Origin: Spizellomyces punctatus DAOM BR117
Taxonomy: Eukaryota; Chytridiomycota; Chytridiomycetes; Spizellomycetales; Spizellomycetaceae
Length of the DNA: 64,000 nt
Direction of reading: 5' to 3'
Assembly (NCBI RefSeq): GCF_000182565.1
Contig: NW_015971537.1
Coordinates: forward strand, 1,089,299-1,153,298
A model generated the notes under the pieces. That model made no database searches, was not told the origin of the DNA, and was given only the letters and a program-made list of their open reading frames with translations. The first letter of the stretch is position 1, and each line of letters opens with the position of its first letter. A program made the position numbers and the translations under genes. Shown here piece after piece: positions 23,507 through 36,631 of this stretch.

Positions 23507-24286
23507 ATGTAGCCATCAGATACGTCCCAAGTTACAGGACAAGCTTGGATCGTCCAAGATGTATATTATAGAGAGATGGTTGGTAGGCTGAGGAGAAGTC
23601 AAGGGGAAGATGGTTAGGAAATAGTTGTGTGTCTTGTGTATTGCGCAGGTTTGAAAGTCTGTGCTTGAAGGTGTGGAGCGGTTGTCGGTAGGGAACTGAG
23701 TCTGTCCCATTTTCCTCTTCTTCTATTATATATTATATATATTGCGCGGGATGGGTAGGGCTGATGCAGCAATTCATTCAAAAGTCTTTATTATCGTCGT
23801 CCATATGCAATTTATCCCAAAAAGGATAAATATCTTTGTGCCTATTGGATAGAAACACGTGACATGTTTCGGTCGAAGCGCCCTTTGGAGCTTTGGGCTT
23901 TGTAGCTGTTGGAGCGAATTGCAGAGGAAGAGTTCTTTCCAACAAAAGCATATCCGCGAGTATTTTCTTCGTGGTCGCAATCCCCTCCCACTAGGTAAGT
24001 GCATATACGACAAGTAAATAGACGGGTGGGGAAACAGTGGAGAAGGACAAGGCGTTCATGTGGGGAATAGTGGAGGATTGGGCCGAGCATTTTGACTGAC
24101 CATTTGTCTCTTGCTCTCGTTGGTATCCATCCGTTGCTTTCAACCCGACGATTTTTTCCCTTCCCCTTATCATCCATCCATCCATCCATCGCCATCGACA
24201 CTCCTCTTCTTACTGGCCTTGCGCTGACCTCCCACATACCTCACCCACCCTGTCGTACCATTGTTAATCGTGCCGTAGCAGTCGTC
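23507..24286. other. Intergenic, MDV1-like to RPL17
   Basis: No gene is recognised. It includes an A/T-rich patch near 23724-23745 and a short CCAT run of about five copies near 24170-24190, upstream of RPL17. It should hold the RPL17 promoter. Confidence 0.5.
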
Positions 24287-25291
24287 ATGGTCCGGTATGT
24301 TGCGTGCAATGACGCATTGAACCTCTGCCTCATTGTGGGACTAACAAAACGCTTGCCTGAATAGTTACGCTGCCGTTCCCGAGAACCCCGCCAAGTGTGA
24401 GTGTTGCTAGACTTTTTGTGGATCATTGGCGGAGGGCGAGGTGACAAGGAGAGATTTGGAGGAGCCGAAATGGGGCCGTGTAGTTGTGGATAGCGAACTG
24501 GAATGAAGCAGGGCGGAACAAGAGGAGAAAAGCGTATGGGCCATGGTTGTGTCATGGAATGAGGATCTTGTGGTGGACATGTGGAATCCCGCAGACGTGT
24601 GATCTGTCATGTATTGATCGACCTTCCTCTTTTAGCCGCCAAGGCGCGGGGCTCTTACCTTCGCACCCACTTCAAGAACACCCGAGAAGTGGCCAAGACC
24701 ATCTCCGGCATGAAGCTTCGTAAGGCCGTTGCGTTCCTTAACGACGTGAAGGAGCACAAGCAGGCTGTTCCCTTCCGCCGGTTCTCGGGCGGTGTTGGTC
24801 GCACGGCGCAGGCTAAGGTCTGGGGTGTAACTCAGGCGAGGTGGCCCCAAAAGTCTTGCGAGTTCATGTTGGGTCTCCTTAAGAATGCTGAGAGCAACGC
24901 TGAGGTGCGCCACTTTGTTTCGGTGCATGGATTGTAGATACACTTTGGCTAAACCTTTGTGCAGGTGAAGGGTCTCAACATCGACAACTTGGTCGTTCGT
25001 CACATTCAGGTCAACCAGGCCCCCAAGCAGCGCCGTAGGACTTACCGTGCCCACGGTCGTATCAACCGTATGTATTTAGCTCGTATGAAAATTTTCTCAA
25101 GTGTGTGAGCGGTGTATACTTACCCACTTTTTCTAGCCTACATGAGCCACCCCTGCCACATTGAGTTGACTCTTGTTGAGGAGGAGAAGCAGGTTCAGAG
25201 GGAGGAGCAACAGCTGGTGCAAAAGTTGTCCAAGAGGAGACAGGTTCGCGCCCGGGTTCAGGCTGCTCGTGCACCCGCTGCCACTGCTTAA
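24287..25291 (+). CDS. RPL17: 60S ribosomal protein uL22 (RPL17)
   Basis: A component of the large ribosomal subunit lining the exit tunnel. Five exons: 24287-24294 (only ATGGTCCG, 8 nt), 24365-24396, 24636-24904, 24965-25067 and 25137-25291. The joined protein starts [19 protein letters not shown] and contains [71 protein letters not shown] in adjoining pieces, and [13 protein letters not shown]; this is the complete eukaryotic L17. The C-terminus is a basic, Ala-rich tail. Intron 2 (239 nt) is long for this window. I looked for C/D or H/ACA snoRNA boxes in it and saw none that convince. Confidence 0.95.
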
Positions 25292-25505
25292 GTGATGATA
25301 TAGTACCGATTTGGTGTAATATATTCTCGGTTGCTTGTTTGCTGGAAGTGAATTTTCTTGCATGATTTTCCATATCATTTGTCGACTTGACCCCCAGCAT
25401 GCTGGTGTGTGTATTGGGGAAATCCAATGCAATCACGTGATTTAAACCATAGATCACTGTAGATCTCACCAGAGCGACCATCTCTGTTCATCCTCTCGCT
25501 GAATT

Positions 25506-25673
25506 ATGGACGCAACAACCATAAACAAGTACTTTCCCCTCATCTTGTTAGGCGGCCTCTTTTTTGGCGTTATTCTCCTCCGAATTGTACAAGCATTGGG
25601 AATCTTTAGTGGGTTCAAGGGGAGCAGAGTCGTTCCACCGCCTCCCGGTGTGAAGATTCAAAAGAAGGATTGA
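25506..25673 (+). CDS. Small single-pass membrane protein, 55 residues
   Basis: An intact intronless frame starts MDATTINKYFPLILLGGLFF and has one hydrophobic helix (about residues 9-30), then a basic and Pro-rich tail (SRVVPPPPGVKIQKKD). It lies between RPL17 and the 3' end of MOT1. I do not recognise the family. The clean helix plus charged tail and the gene spacing suggest a real small membrane protein, but an open stretch this short could be chance. Confidence 0.4.
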   Translation: MDATTINKYFPLILLGGLFFGVILLRIVQALGIFSGFKGSRVVPPPPGVKIQKKD

Positions 25674-25835
25674 TGTTGCGATTCTGGATGGGCAACATTT
25701 TATCTGACGTAGGTGATTAAAAATAACAGAGCAAGAAATATGCGAAATCGAAATTTTATTAACATGTACACAGGTCAAAGCAAGTACCAAGCCAAAAAGC
25801 AAGAAATACAATAAGAAAATCAACAATATTACAAG

Positions 25836-28800
25836 CTACTTCAAACCCTTCAAAAACTCTCCAACATCCAGATCTTCATACTGGTCCTGATCGGCCAGCT
25901 CTTCCAGACCTTCCAAAACGTCCTTTGCGGTCGCCTTTTTGGATTTGTCTTGTTTCGGTTTAGCGGATTCGGATGGACCTCCGATGGAGAAGAGATCCAA
26001 GATTTGATCAGTGTCCATTGATCGAAGGCCGGCGTTTTCTTGGTTGATAACTGAGGAGGCAATGTTGAGTTTAAACTTTTGGAGCCTGTGTGAGAGTGTA
26101 TAGTGTGAGTCGGTAATGTTTGACAAGAGAGGACAAGAGGAAATAGGATACGGTACCCCATAATCTTTTCCTCCAATGTTCCTTTGGTTATCAACCGATA
26201 AACGTTCACAACTCTCTTCTGTCCAATCCGGTGAGCCCGATCCATGGCCTGCAAATCCTTCATCGGGTTCCAATCATGCTCGACAAAAATGACCGTATCT
26301 GCACCGGTAAGAGTCAATCCCAGCCCTCCGACATGGGTAGTAAGCAGAAGGACATCGATGGAGGCGTCTTGGTTGAATTTGCGGACGAGATCGTGTCGGG
26401 TGCTTGCGTCTGTTGTGCCGTCTAGACGGAGGTAGGAGACACTGGGCATCAAAGTTTTGAACAGATCTTTTTCGATCATGTCTAGCATGGGGCGGAGCTG
26501 GGCGAAGATTAATGCGCGATGCGGGGCGACGGCGGTGGTGGTTGGGTTACTGGTTGGGTCGACACCTATTCCGCAGTCTTGGAGGAGCTGGCTATAAATG
26601 TGTAATTGAATTGTGAGATATGGTCATGAGTACACACACATATTGCAAGAACCATGGCGACATACCCCAAGGCCTGAATCTTTGGCGCATGCTCAATATC
26701 GCGAATGTGACTTTGGCGGGCACTCAACCATCCCTGCACCTTGTTCCACTGGGGATGGGAAGGATTTACCACCAAAGCAGGATGATTTACCAACTTCCTC
26801 AGGTACTGTAGAGCCTGGAACACATGTCCAGTCTTTCCTCCTTGCTTCTTGGCGACTACATTGCTCTCCTCCACCTCTTCCCCAACCAAAATCTTTTCAG
26901 CGCCTTCCTTGGCCTGGCTCTTGGCGAAATCTTCGTATAATGATTTTTGAAGGTCGCTGAGCTCGCAATAGTAATCTTGAATGATCTTTGGTGGAAGATC
27001 ATGCAACACATCTTCCTTCATCCGACGTAGTAGGAAAGGAAGGACTTGCTTGTGCAGGGCTTCCATTGCCAATGCACCTTGTTCCTGCTCCTTACTTGAA
27101 CTCTTCGCATCACGGGATGCGAGAATGGGTTTCCCAAACCGATCATTGAACAATCGCTCGGTGCCCAAGAACCCTGGCATGAGGAAATCGAACAAGGACC
27201 AAAGCTCCAGAACGTTATTCTGGATCGGTGTGCCAGAGAGAATCAATCGGTGGAGGGACTGGATAGATTTCACCGCTTGGGTAATTTTCGTTTTGGGGTT
27301 TTTGATGATATGGCCCTCGTCGAGGATACAGTAGTTGAAGTGGAAGCGTGAGAGCTCGTCAATATCATTGCGGAGAATCTCGTAAGAGAGGATGACTACG
27401 TCGTAGTTGGGGATTTTGCGGCGAATCCTGTGGATATGAGATGTTACACAAGTTCAGAGGGGATCAAGACAGAGAACACTCGTATTCGGATCCGCTACTC
27501 ACTCTGCACGCTCTTGGACATTTCCTCCATATATGACTGGTTTTAAGAATTCGGCATAGGTCTGAATCTCATGGGACCAATGACCAGTCAACGTTGGCGG
27601 ACAGACAACCAAAGACGGAGCATGGGCACTATCTGGGGTACTCGTCTTCTTATATCTTTCTGCGCGATTATGATGATCGGATGCCAACATGCAGATGGAC
27701 TGCAGGGTTTTCCCAAGACCCATATCTAGTGGAGAAATGGTTAATGCAAAGTGGAACCCAAAGCCGAACAGCTTCACTTACCATCACAAAGAATTCCATG
27801 CAACCCATACCGATTGAGGAATGCCAACCAACTGATACCTTCCTTTTGGTAACTTCTCAGCTCTGCCTTGATTGGCACTGGCAGCTCAAACTCCTCCACT
27901 TTCTCGCTCCCAATAAGTTGTCCAATGAACTTTCGTTCCTCTTTACGATGCCGTATAAGCTCATCGCTAAATCCTTCTGGATCGGGAATTCCACTTTCAA
28001 GAGGAACAAGCTTAACCAGCTGCGCAAAGACATTCGTACTGACGAATCTCACTTCCTCGTCTGGATCGGACATGCGACCTAGGACGGGAATTATGAGGAA
28101 GATGATATAAGGAAGGATGCTGTGGTCCATGCCACGGACAATGTGATGGACACATTCCGCAGCACCTTGTCGATACGCAAGGTTATTTGTGTCGCCAAGG
28201 AGAGGAAGGACGTGGTCGACCAGGGCTTGCATTGCGGGCGCAGTGATGACCTGACAAAATGCGGCCATACATCTGGCTGCCATGTGGCGAACAATGGCAA
28301 GTGAAGCGCGCAAACAGCTGGCGACACCGGGAAGAACGGTGATGACCGTGGAGTAGAGGGTAGTGTGCAGGTAGGGTAGTAGTTTAGATAGCAAATGAAG
28401 GGAGTGAACCAGCTCCTGAGCGTATCCTTCCATAGTGAGATACTTCTCTAGGACTGATGCAATCGGTTGATCCGGTTTTGCGAGTTCAAGGAGATTTGTC
28501 GCTACAAGCGACCAGAGCTTGGGCACTTGTACAAACGCCTCTGCACCGAACCGCTCACAAATCTCACGGAACGCATATTCAGCCCCTCGAGCAGTGATCG
28601 CCCGTGATTTTTTCTCCACCTCCTCAGAGGCTGATAAGGCTGCCGTGTCAGCTTCACTGACAGTATCAGTTACGGTAGAGTCTACCCCCGGCCCAGCGCT
28701 TTTGCGTTTGCCTCTTCCCCCTTTCTTTGCGGCTCCGTTGGTCTTGGTCTTGCGAGACGCGTCTACATCCTCCAACGACGACGAGTTCAGCGTCTCATTG

Positions 28801-31800
28801 AACGTTATGGTAAGTATCCCGTCCTTCTTCTGGATGACTTGCTCCTTGTCTGTTCGTACACTTGGATCCCCGCAGAGGAACGCGGACAAATTCTTGATCA
28901 CTTTCTCGTTGATCGCGACCGGTTTTCCCAATTTAATATTCAGTTCAATAAAACCTGCTACACCGCGTGCGGCACGACTTTGGATATCTTCGTTCACCTC
29001 TTCTTTCACACTGTTCATGAGAGATCGGATAATTGGGTTGGTTTTTGCTGGCAACCGGCCCATGCGCACCACTGCTGAAGCCATGCTGGCAAGGACTTGT
29101 ACCTCCAATTTGCGCTGTGTCTCGCGGAAAGAGTCGATGACCGCTGTAGCTCTTCGGATACGATCTTGGATCTGAGTGGCGGTGCGTGGGGGGCATGTTG
29201 GTGGTATCATCTTGGGTACAACCTGTTGAACGACATGCTCCGCGACTGTTAGAGTGAATACATTTCCAAAGGGCGTAGATGGTCTTTGTCCCTGGTTGGA
29301 AGGGAGCTCGGGTAAGGCCGGGATATCCTTCCCACAGAATTCCGCGCTGGCTGCAAGTAGTCCTTCGCATTCGTTTCGTACAGTCAACAGAGGATGCACA
29401 AGCTCGCTATATAGTAGGGTCGTGCCAGAATCCGCCTCGGCCAATGATTTCACCATATTTCCCCACAACACATCGGCGAGTGGTACACTGTCCAAAACTA
29501 TCGCTGTCTCTGTCCCGACTTTCGACCCCTGTATTGCATTCCTCTCTTGCCAACAACCCGCCCACTCGTCCAACATGACGTTACAGAACACACGATGGCC
29601 AACCCAGCCACTGTTGAGATAGGCAGTAACCAGCTCTCGCACGCGCTCTTCTACCTCACTGTCGTCGGTGCCGAATAACGCGCAAACCAGTCCGCCCAGT
29701 GCTGTAGCACCCGCCAATCGACCTCGGATGACATCGTCCCGCGATATGACTGTTAAATCCTGCTCTGCCATAGCCTTGTCATGCGGTGATACGTTGAAGC
29801 CATCCGTATCTCCACGGCGCTTTTTACCGTGAACGCCCTGTGGTTTAGATGATTGACTTGCTCCAGGGGAATAAAAGAAGCGTAGATCCAGCGGAGAACC
29901 CACAGGGGTCATGACAAGCGCAAACCATGCTGGTAGAACAGATAGTGTAACGGTTTTCAGCTGTCCTGGTTCCCGAGCATTGTATGCTTCCATAAACCTC
30001 ATCAGTTTCTTCCACACTTCAGAGGTGCTTTCGCCAATATCCTTCCTTTCCTCGATGATAAAGTTTTGAAATACGAGCCTCAAGAGTTCCATGGTCACCC
30101 AACTACCATTGCTTCCATACGTTACATCAACAAACGTTGCAACAGTGCGTAGCACTGCTTGTCTAACGGATACGATGGCGTGTCGGAAAAACGGATATAG
30201 GCGCGGTATTAACTCCTGTAAAGAACTGGCCGATTCAGCCTTCATTATTTCCACAATCTCGGGCTTCATCATGAGTTGAGAGAGCAAGTCCATTACTGAT
30301 CCAGTTGCTGACGTCAAATCATCTAGCTCTTCCAGGCAATTCCATAGCGTCATGACGATGGAATAGAACACCGTCCTGACAGGCAAGATCTTGACTAGGA
30401 GATCACAAACTGGTAGTAATGCCGAGGATGATACCGCCCGGACATCGTCGTCATGATCCCGGAGCCTAGTAACGCATTCCATCAGTAAGCCGTGCGATAT
30501 ACACGAACAGCGAGGTACTTTACCCGTTGATCACAGCCCGGAACAGGGCAGTTTCCTTCCCTTCTTGTTGTGATCCAAACACGTTCGGTAACAAATCTTT
30601 CCGGACAGCCATCCAGTACTTGAGGCCGACCAAGGCACCGTGCCGTACTTGCCAACCCTTGCCACGTCCCCCATGTGCTGTTCCACTCGCGACAGGTTGT
30701 TCTTCGCTTGCTTCGAGGAGCTTCAACAGGCCCTGGTTCACCATCGTTAAGCATAACTCCTGTTCACTCCATTGCATAACAACCCCGAGCGTCTGGGCTG
30801 CAGTCTCACGAACTGGTGCAACCGCCTGGTCGCTACCATAGTCGCCAAAACGATCCAATGCCAGCACGCAAAGAAGCCGAATTGCCACATCTTCCAGCCA
30901 CGCTCTATGACGGGCAGCGTTATCCTTGAGGGGGATGCCAACTAATTTGCCTGCGCCGGAGCCGTGCACTTTGAGCACAGCTCTCAGTCCGATGGCTGCT
31001 CCATGTCGTGTCTCCCAACTTGGGGAAAACAGATCTAAGCAAAGCTGCTCGCACAATCCCTCGAACGGCCATTCGTCGCCTGACTCATGAATGGCACCGA
31101 GAAACGCGGGTTCTTGTTTCACTTTTGCCTCCACAACGACTTTGTCATCGTTTGGTGGAGTCTCCGTGCTAGGGGAGGTAACCATTGGACTCCCATTCAT
31201 AATTGATTCTTCGTCTTCTTGTTTGATTTTGATGGACGCAGTTATGGGCTTGGCATCAGATAGTGATTTCCGTTGCTTCGTTGCTGATACCTCTACAATG
31301 CGAACTCTAATGCACCAACCTTGTAAACATACAGTAATTTCAGTGCCTGTTAAACGTGACCGACGACTTACTTGCTGCCCCTGTCTTTGCCCATCATTCT
31401 CATTTTTCGCTTTAATGTAGCCTTCTGGCGCTGGCTGAGTCCAGCCATCGAAGGGTCATCATCGGCAATGCCTCTACGAAAGGCATCATATGAGCAACCT
31501 GCCAATCTCCACACGAGCCACAAAATCATGACACATACCCACGAGTTGACTTTGAGCTAAGGTCTAACAATTGCTGCGCCGATTGCTGCGTTGATTGGCT
31601 TGCATCGGTTGGTGATTTTGCAGATACCACATCCGACTCATCAAGTAGATCTGTGCAGGAACATGAGCGCTCAAAAACGGTGCGTTCTGCAAACGTAGAC
31701 TAGCAGTCAGTACATACCTTTCATAAATTCTGTCCCCATTCCCAATCTCTTCTTTAGCTCCTTCTTCTGCAGTGCAATTCGTTCCTTTGGATCCATATCA

Positions 31801-32392
31801 GAGTGATCGATGTCAAACTCGCGCCCCGCGCTTGCCAGTAAGGGTGCCCCATTCTTGACGACATTTCCAATGTCAAAGGATTCAAATCTCAGCAATCCAT
31901 CGCTATCTGCATCCAATGCATGCTTGACAGCGTCTTCATCCGAGTTCGCAGGTACTGGAGGTTCCCATTGCGGTACATTTTTGGCAATCGCTTCGATGGC
32001 GTGTCCTGCTGCTATCCGCGTGGCCCACTCTGTGCTGCGTAAATGAACAAGAACCTTGATAGCGATCAATCTTTCGGTTTTGCGTGATGCATGTCAAACG
32101 GGACGGCTTACCCTTCCCAATAAATTATACAACTGATCAGGCTGCTGCCTCTGGATTTCACCAATCTGCTGTGCTGCAGTTGTGCGTACGGTGGTTGTTG
32201 ATCCCGTATCCAGCAGGAGGATCAAGCGCTCAAGCCTATGCCACATAAAACACTGATATTAAGATCGGATAGAAACCAGATAATGATTTCCACAAATAGA
32301 CGTCGTATCTCTCTATTCACTTATGTTGATTCCAGCCTGCCCCTACCCTATCCTGCTGGTAACATCCCATATCCCCCGTACCTGGTGGCCAT
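25836..32392 (-). CDS. MOT1: MOT1/BTAF1, TBP-removing Snf2-family ATPase
   Basis: Mot1 uses ATP to strip TATA-binding protein from DNA. The first coding exon is 11 nt (32382-32392, ATGGCCACCAG); it splices over intron 32236-32381 to LERLILLLDTGSTTTVRTTA, the conserved Mot1 start. Intron 32055-32111 then gives LLGRVLVHLRSTEWATRIAA. The long middle part is HEAT-repeat and Mot1-latch sequence. The C-terminal ATPase has YQKEGISWLAFLNRYGLHG, the DMGLGKT Walker A, DEGH (motif II), LSGTPIQNN (motif III), LLTTHVGGLGLTLTGAD (motif V) and DRAHRIGQKR (motif VI). It ends with LSIA-type helices and VGEFLKGLK. Total length is near 1,850 residues, typical of the family. Several short introns remain unmapped. 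Confidence 0.92.
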
Positions 32393-32816
32393 CGCAAATG
32401 ATCCGTTTGTTTATAACCAGAGGTTATGGGCTTGGAATGCCTCCGAATGGCAGTGGATCGAATGTGAAATGTTGTGGGACGCGCCTCTTTTCTGCCTGTG
32501 GGGGGAGGGCAGATGAACCTTGCTTATATAGACGAGACCGACGCGTGTTTTAAAATTCTGATCTTGGTGGCACAGCAGTTAATGGACATACCAGCCTCCC
32601 GCCGACTGCAACCCTTTTTGCAGGAGTTTTGTTTTTTTTTTGTTTTGTTTGAGCTGGGCTTGCAACTAAAAGTGAGGATTCCACAGGTGGGTTAGTGAAG
32701 GAATCTATTGCACAAGGTGAGTGTTTGGAGTGTTTTGACATCTGGGCGCAAAATGGTAATTGTCAGTGGCTCGCAGTTTGTTTCAACAGGGCGCGCAGTG
32801 TTCTAGTCAGAATTGT

Positions 32817-33401
32817 ATGTCCAACATGACGTCGGCGCCCGGTAGCAAGTCTCTCGGTGATATCAAGCAGACCGCTATAGAGGACTCCAAGCACTATGTA
32901 TACATTACGGCAGACCCACTCAACCTTGTCCCGCTCGTTGATTTTGTTCGAAGCGATGAAGCAGGAGCTGTCGCTACATTCTCTGGAACGACCCGTAACA
33001 CGTTTACAGGTACGATGGTACTGTAGTGGTCTGCAACTCACAGTAAGAGTCAAACGCTGGAATCAGTCAAGGGTACGACAAAAAAAGTCCTCCATTTGAC
33101 ATACGAAGCCTATATTCCGATGGCTTTGTCACAACTCCACCGCATCCTAGAACAAGCGCACGTTTTATATCCCTCCCTCATCCGTACTGCTGTCGCTCAC
33201 CGCCTTGGACTAGTGCCAATAGGTCAGGAGTCGGTCCTCATAACAGCATCTTCACCACACAGAAAAGATGCACTGGATGCCGCGTCGTGGATCATTGACG
33301 AACTCAAACGAAAAGTACCAATCTGGAAAAGAGAGGAATACGCAGATGGAAGTGTTTGGAAGGAAAATGCAGAATGTAATTGGTCGGGCGGAACGAACTA
33401 A
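32817..33401 (+). CDS. MOCS2B: Molybdopterin synthase catalytic subunit (MOCS2B / MoaE)
   Basis: MoaE with its small thiocarboxylated partner puts the dithiolene sulfurs into precursor Z during molybdenum cofactor synthesis. Two exons: 32817-33009 and 33067-33401. Exon 1 ends at GAVATFSGTTRNTFT, the conserved FSGTTRxxF block. The intron (57 nt) joins it in frame to VKGTTKKVLHLTYEAYIPMA. Further family signs: AVAHRLGLVPIGQESVLI, HRKDALDAASWIIDELKRKVPIWKRE, given as adjoining pieces, and YADGSVWKEN with the catalytic Lys. Start MSNMTSAPG; a second Met three codons on is equally possible. The gene is divergent from MOT1 (424 bp between). Its presence predicts molybdoenzymes such as nitrate reductase or sulfite oxidase. 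Confidence 0.9.
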
Positions 33402-33513
33402 AAGCTCTCCTTTCCCAAATAATGGGTTTGCGGCAGCTTGGGCGTAGATCCAGGCGCATATGTACGGGCTACTTCTTAGGTTATTCACGGGGTCAAATTT
33501 ATTTACAAACAAG

Positions 33514-34223
33514 CTAGTATAGATTCTGCAAAATGACGACCGTTAGACGAACGTGCTTATGTATGAAGGGGTTACTTGCGTTATTACTTACCGTTTTCTT
33601 CATAATTCTCAAAAACTCTTCTTGATTAATTTCGCCATCACCATCTCGGTCTGCTTCATCGATCATTTCTTGAAGCTCCTCGTCTGTTAGATTTTCGCCC
33701 AGTTCCTTTGCGACTCGCTTCAGATTCTTAAAAGAAATTTTGCCCGTCTCATCGTCATCAAAAAGACGGAAGGCTTTTATGATTTCTTCTCGAGTGTCCT
33801 TTTCGGCCTAATGGTTTGATGTTGATAAGTGCATGAATCAGATCCCTACGCGCCGTGTTCCTACGCACCATCTTTGCCGTCATCAACTCCAGAAAGTCGT
33901 TGAAATCAATCGAACCGCTACCAGTTCGATCTACTTCTGCAATCATCCTCTTCAACTCGTCCTTTTTGGGTTCAAATCCCAATGCTCGCATTGCAACTTT
34001 GAGCTCCTTTGTGTCAATCGTCCCACTCCCATCTGTGTCGAATAGATCAAATGCTTCCCGAATCTCTTGTTTCTGATCTGGAGTAAGGTCGCTGCTTGGT
34101 TTGGGGACACGTTTTGACGGTGCTGCGGTTGGTGGTTTGCGGAATGTCGTTGCCTGTCACATGGACCAACAATTTAGAGTCACAAAGTCATTTTCCTCGG
34201 CGGTAGTTCTGAGTTCGTACCAT
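33514..34223 (-). CDS. Centrin (CDC31 family)
   Basis: A calcium-binding EF-hand protein of centrioles, basal bodies and spindle poles. Exons: 34221-34223 (just ATG), 33869-34153, 33592-33807 and 33514-33525. The protein begins with a basic tail ([20 protein letters not shown]) and continues [17 protein letters not shown]. Four loops are present: [36 protein letters not shown] and [12 protein letters not shown]; the family block [13 protein letters not shown] is intact. The end is RIMKKTNLY, close to the KKTSLY end of animal centrins. The first exon is the least certain part: ATG then GTACGA donor and TGACAG acceptor keep the frame, but another upstream start cannot be excluded. Confidence 0.92.
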
Positions 34224-34821
34224 GGGTAAACAAGGCAAACAAAAGAATAGTTTAAGACTACGGTTAGAGCGTTGGGCGAATTAGTTTCCGGTTCCTGTTG
34301 TGGTCCGAATGCTCGCGATCGAAGATCAAGGTAGAAACCCTTCCATGCACGCGTGTGACAGTCAAGCACTGTGGCGCGGTTGCATTAGATAAGCAGCTGT
34401 TTCGCTGCGCTTTTGCAACTCACTATTTCTCTCACTGGGAGTAGCAAACGCTGTGCTGCAAGGGCCATCGATGCCCGTAGAATGTTCAAAATTACATAGA
34501 ATCTGGAACTGCTCGTATACATTTGGACGAGCTAAACGCAGCAAGGGTCCCAGCAATGCATTCAGTGTGATTAGAAGAGCGATACAAAGATCGCCTCTCC
34601 ACCCATCGTAAATGTATGGAGCTCATGTACCGTATACCATTCTCCCAACCCCCTCCCCCCTTTTATGTTGTTACAATCCAGTGCTCTCTGACGATATGAA
34701 ATGCCGTTAAGATAAGTGAAGCCAAGTTCAATAAGCGACGGGGATCTGAACGCGTCGAAAGCATCGATCGCAAGAATTTATTTGCAAGGTGATCTCGCCT
34801 GATCTCTGCCGTAGTGGTCGA
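34224..34821. other. Divergent intergenic region, centrin / RPP40
   Basis: No gene is recognised. It should carry both promoters. There is a C-rich stretch near 34645-34662. Confidence 0.45.
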
Positions 34822-36181
34822 ATGTCCGTTTACCCAACCTTTGACCAACCGGCCACAAGGCTGCACATTGCTTTATCCACGAACAACAACCCGGTACCAG
34901 GTATATGCGAAACTCACACTTACAATCATGCGGTGAGTGAACTCGCTATACTTTGGTCAGCCCAGAAATGCATTTTCCAACATGGAGACAGGTCCAAGTC
35001 ATATTCCCTTCACAATCGTCCACCATTACTGAGCAATTGCGAAAAGACGACGCATCATACTTCTACTACAAAGCCAGTGTTCCCTTGTCGTTCTTCATTC
35101 AACCCGACTTTGTTAATAACTACATTCGAAAAGGTACGCATCTGCATGGTCACTGAATCTCGACCAAGTCTAGCTTTACAATGTCTAACTTTGACCCCGT
35201 AGGAGGTTTCACGGCCCTCAGAAGCAATGCGAAAGCTGATATAGATGACACTTTTGCGTTGTTACCTTCTGGGAGATTGGTGATGAGTGTAAAAAAGGAC
35301 ACTTATGAAACACTTGGGCTGGTTGGACGGCCGAGCAAATTCGGTGATAAAGGCAATCGATATTGTAAGCGAGGGCTTCAAGCATCTTTAGGACGTAGTG
35401 ATTGAAAGATTGACGCCCCTTTCCCTAGTCATACACATTGATCTTGCCCAGCCAGCGTTCAAGCCAAAGGGAAAGCTTTACGAGCGGGTCAAGTGGTGCT
35501 TCACACATACCCTCACAGATACTTACGATTTTTTAATGTCCTTTACCGATACTGGTAGGTAGACAGCATTATTTGTTAAGGGTGCATTTTTTAACGTCCG
35601 CGCCTGATCGAAACTCAGAGACTCGGTTGTCATCTGAGATCAGTTTCCCACCGAATGTGAAAGCAACTCGAGTATGCATCGACGGAGTCTGCCAAACTCA
35701 CGAAAACATTATGGTACCACAAATTGGGGACATTGCATTTGAGGATCTTCTCAATGACCAGAATGACCGGAAAGGCGAAATATGGCGAGATCACGCTCTG
35801 AACCTATTTGAATGGCTTGGGCTCCTTGCATGTGGAGCAGCTAGAATAAAGGCTGGTGACAATGTGGACCCATTTTTCTCCGTCTATTCGGCTCCCGAGC
35901 CATCCAAACCGGGTACTACTGTATCCGTACGATGGACAGGATACCTCACTACTCATCAAATCGTGCGAATAAAGGATAGTGTGAAAGACTGCATGAAAAA
36001 GGAGGGTTTGCCGTGGGCTGCAATACTGGTGTGGGGATTTCGGGATGCACCAGTATCATGGCGGGAAGAAGATCATGGTTACTTTCTTGGAGGTGAGAAC
36101 GATTACGTGTTGGTGTTTCGAGGAGAGCAGCAGTGCATATCCTATCAAGCAGTGGGGACGTACGATGGATTTTGTATATAG
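34822..36181 (+). CDS. RNase P / MRP subunit p40 (Rpp40-like)
   Basis: A protein subunit of the ribonucleoprotein that trims tRNA 5' ends. The start is MSVYPTFDQPATRLHIALST, and the first exon ends at 34932 (HTYNHA). Following exons read VQVIFPSQSSTITEQLRK, FYYKASVPLSFFIQPDFV, GGFTALRSNAKADIDDTF, LVMSVKKDTYETLGLVGRPS, FIHIDLAQPAFKPKGKLYERVKW in pieces, and a final exon from ETRLSSEISFPPNV through DIAFEDLLNDQND, ALNLFEWLGLLACGA, VRWTGYLTTHQI to GENDYVLVF. The ETLGL...GKPS/GRPS block followed by I-D-L-x-x-P-x-F-x-P-G/K-K-x-x-E-R-V-x-W is the Rpp40 pattern. Four introns are needed. The N-terminal exon is less certain than the rest. Confidence 0.8.
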
Positions 36182-36631
36182 CAATATTTATGAATTACTG
36201 CCGTCTGCGTTTTCTCAACCGCTTCTCGTACGGAAATAAGCCAGAATTCCAGCTAAGTTCAACAGAATCCATGATCAGCCTTCCAGATCCTCTGTATCGA
36301 ATTGTTGGATGGACTGTACCATGAGGGAACGATCTGGTTTGGAGGTCCCTACATTTTTGCTATCGTTGGATTACCTGGTGTGTTATTACCAATGTGAGCA
36401 TCATCCAGAAATCAAAGTTACAAAGCTATAAGTACATTGCGTGCGGGACATAGATCAATAACTATGAAATGAAGATGGGACATCCATCTATCAGTGCTGA
36501 ATCTGTAACAGTCCGCATTTTAATAGACAGCTTATTTTGCGCTGAATGTCTTTATTTGCTGTGTTCAACGCGCTGTAGGGGAAAGCACCATGACTATGCA
36601 TTCACGACGTTCACTTGCGAAATAAGGAAGC
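36182..36631. other. Intergenic between convergent RPP40 and STI1-domain genes
   Basis: Tail-to-tail spacer of 450 bp. I see no gene in it. Confidence 0.45.

Noticed and set aside
24397-24635. Possible snoRNA in the 239-nt RPL17 intron
   Set aside because: No convincing box C/D or H/ACA pair could be found by eye.
28519-29175. 218-codon plus-strand frame
   Set aside because: It is antisense to the HEAT-repeat part of MOT1, which is supported by conserved sequence.
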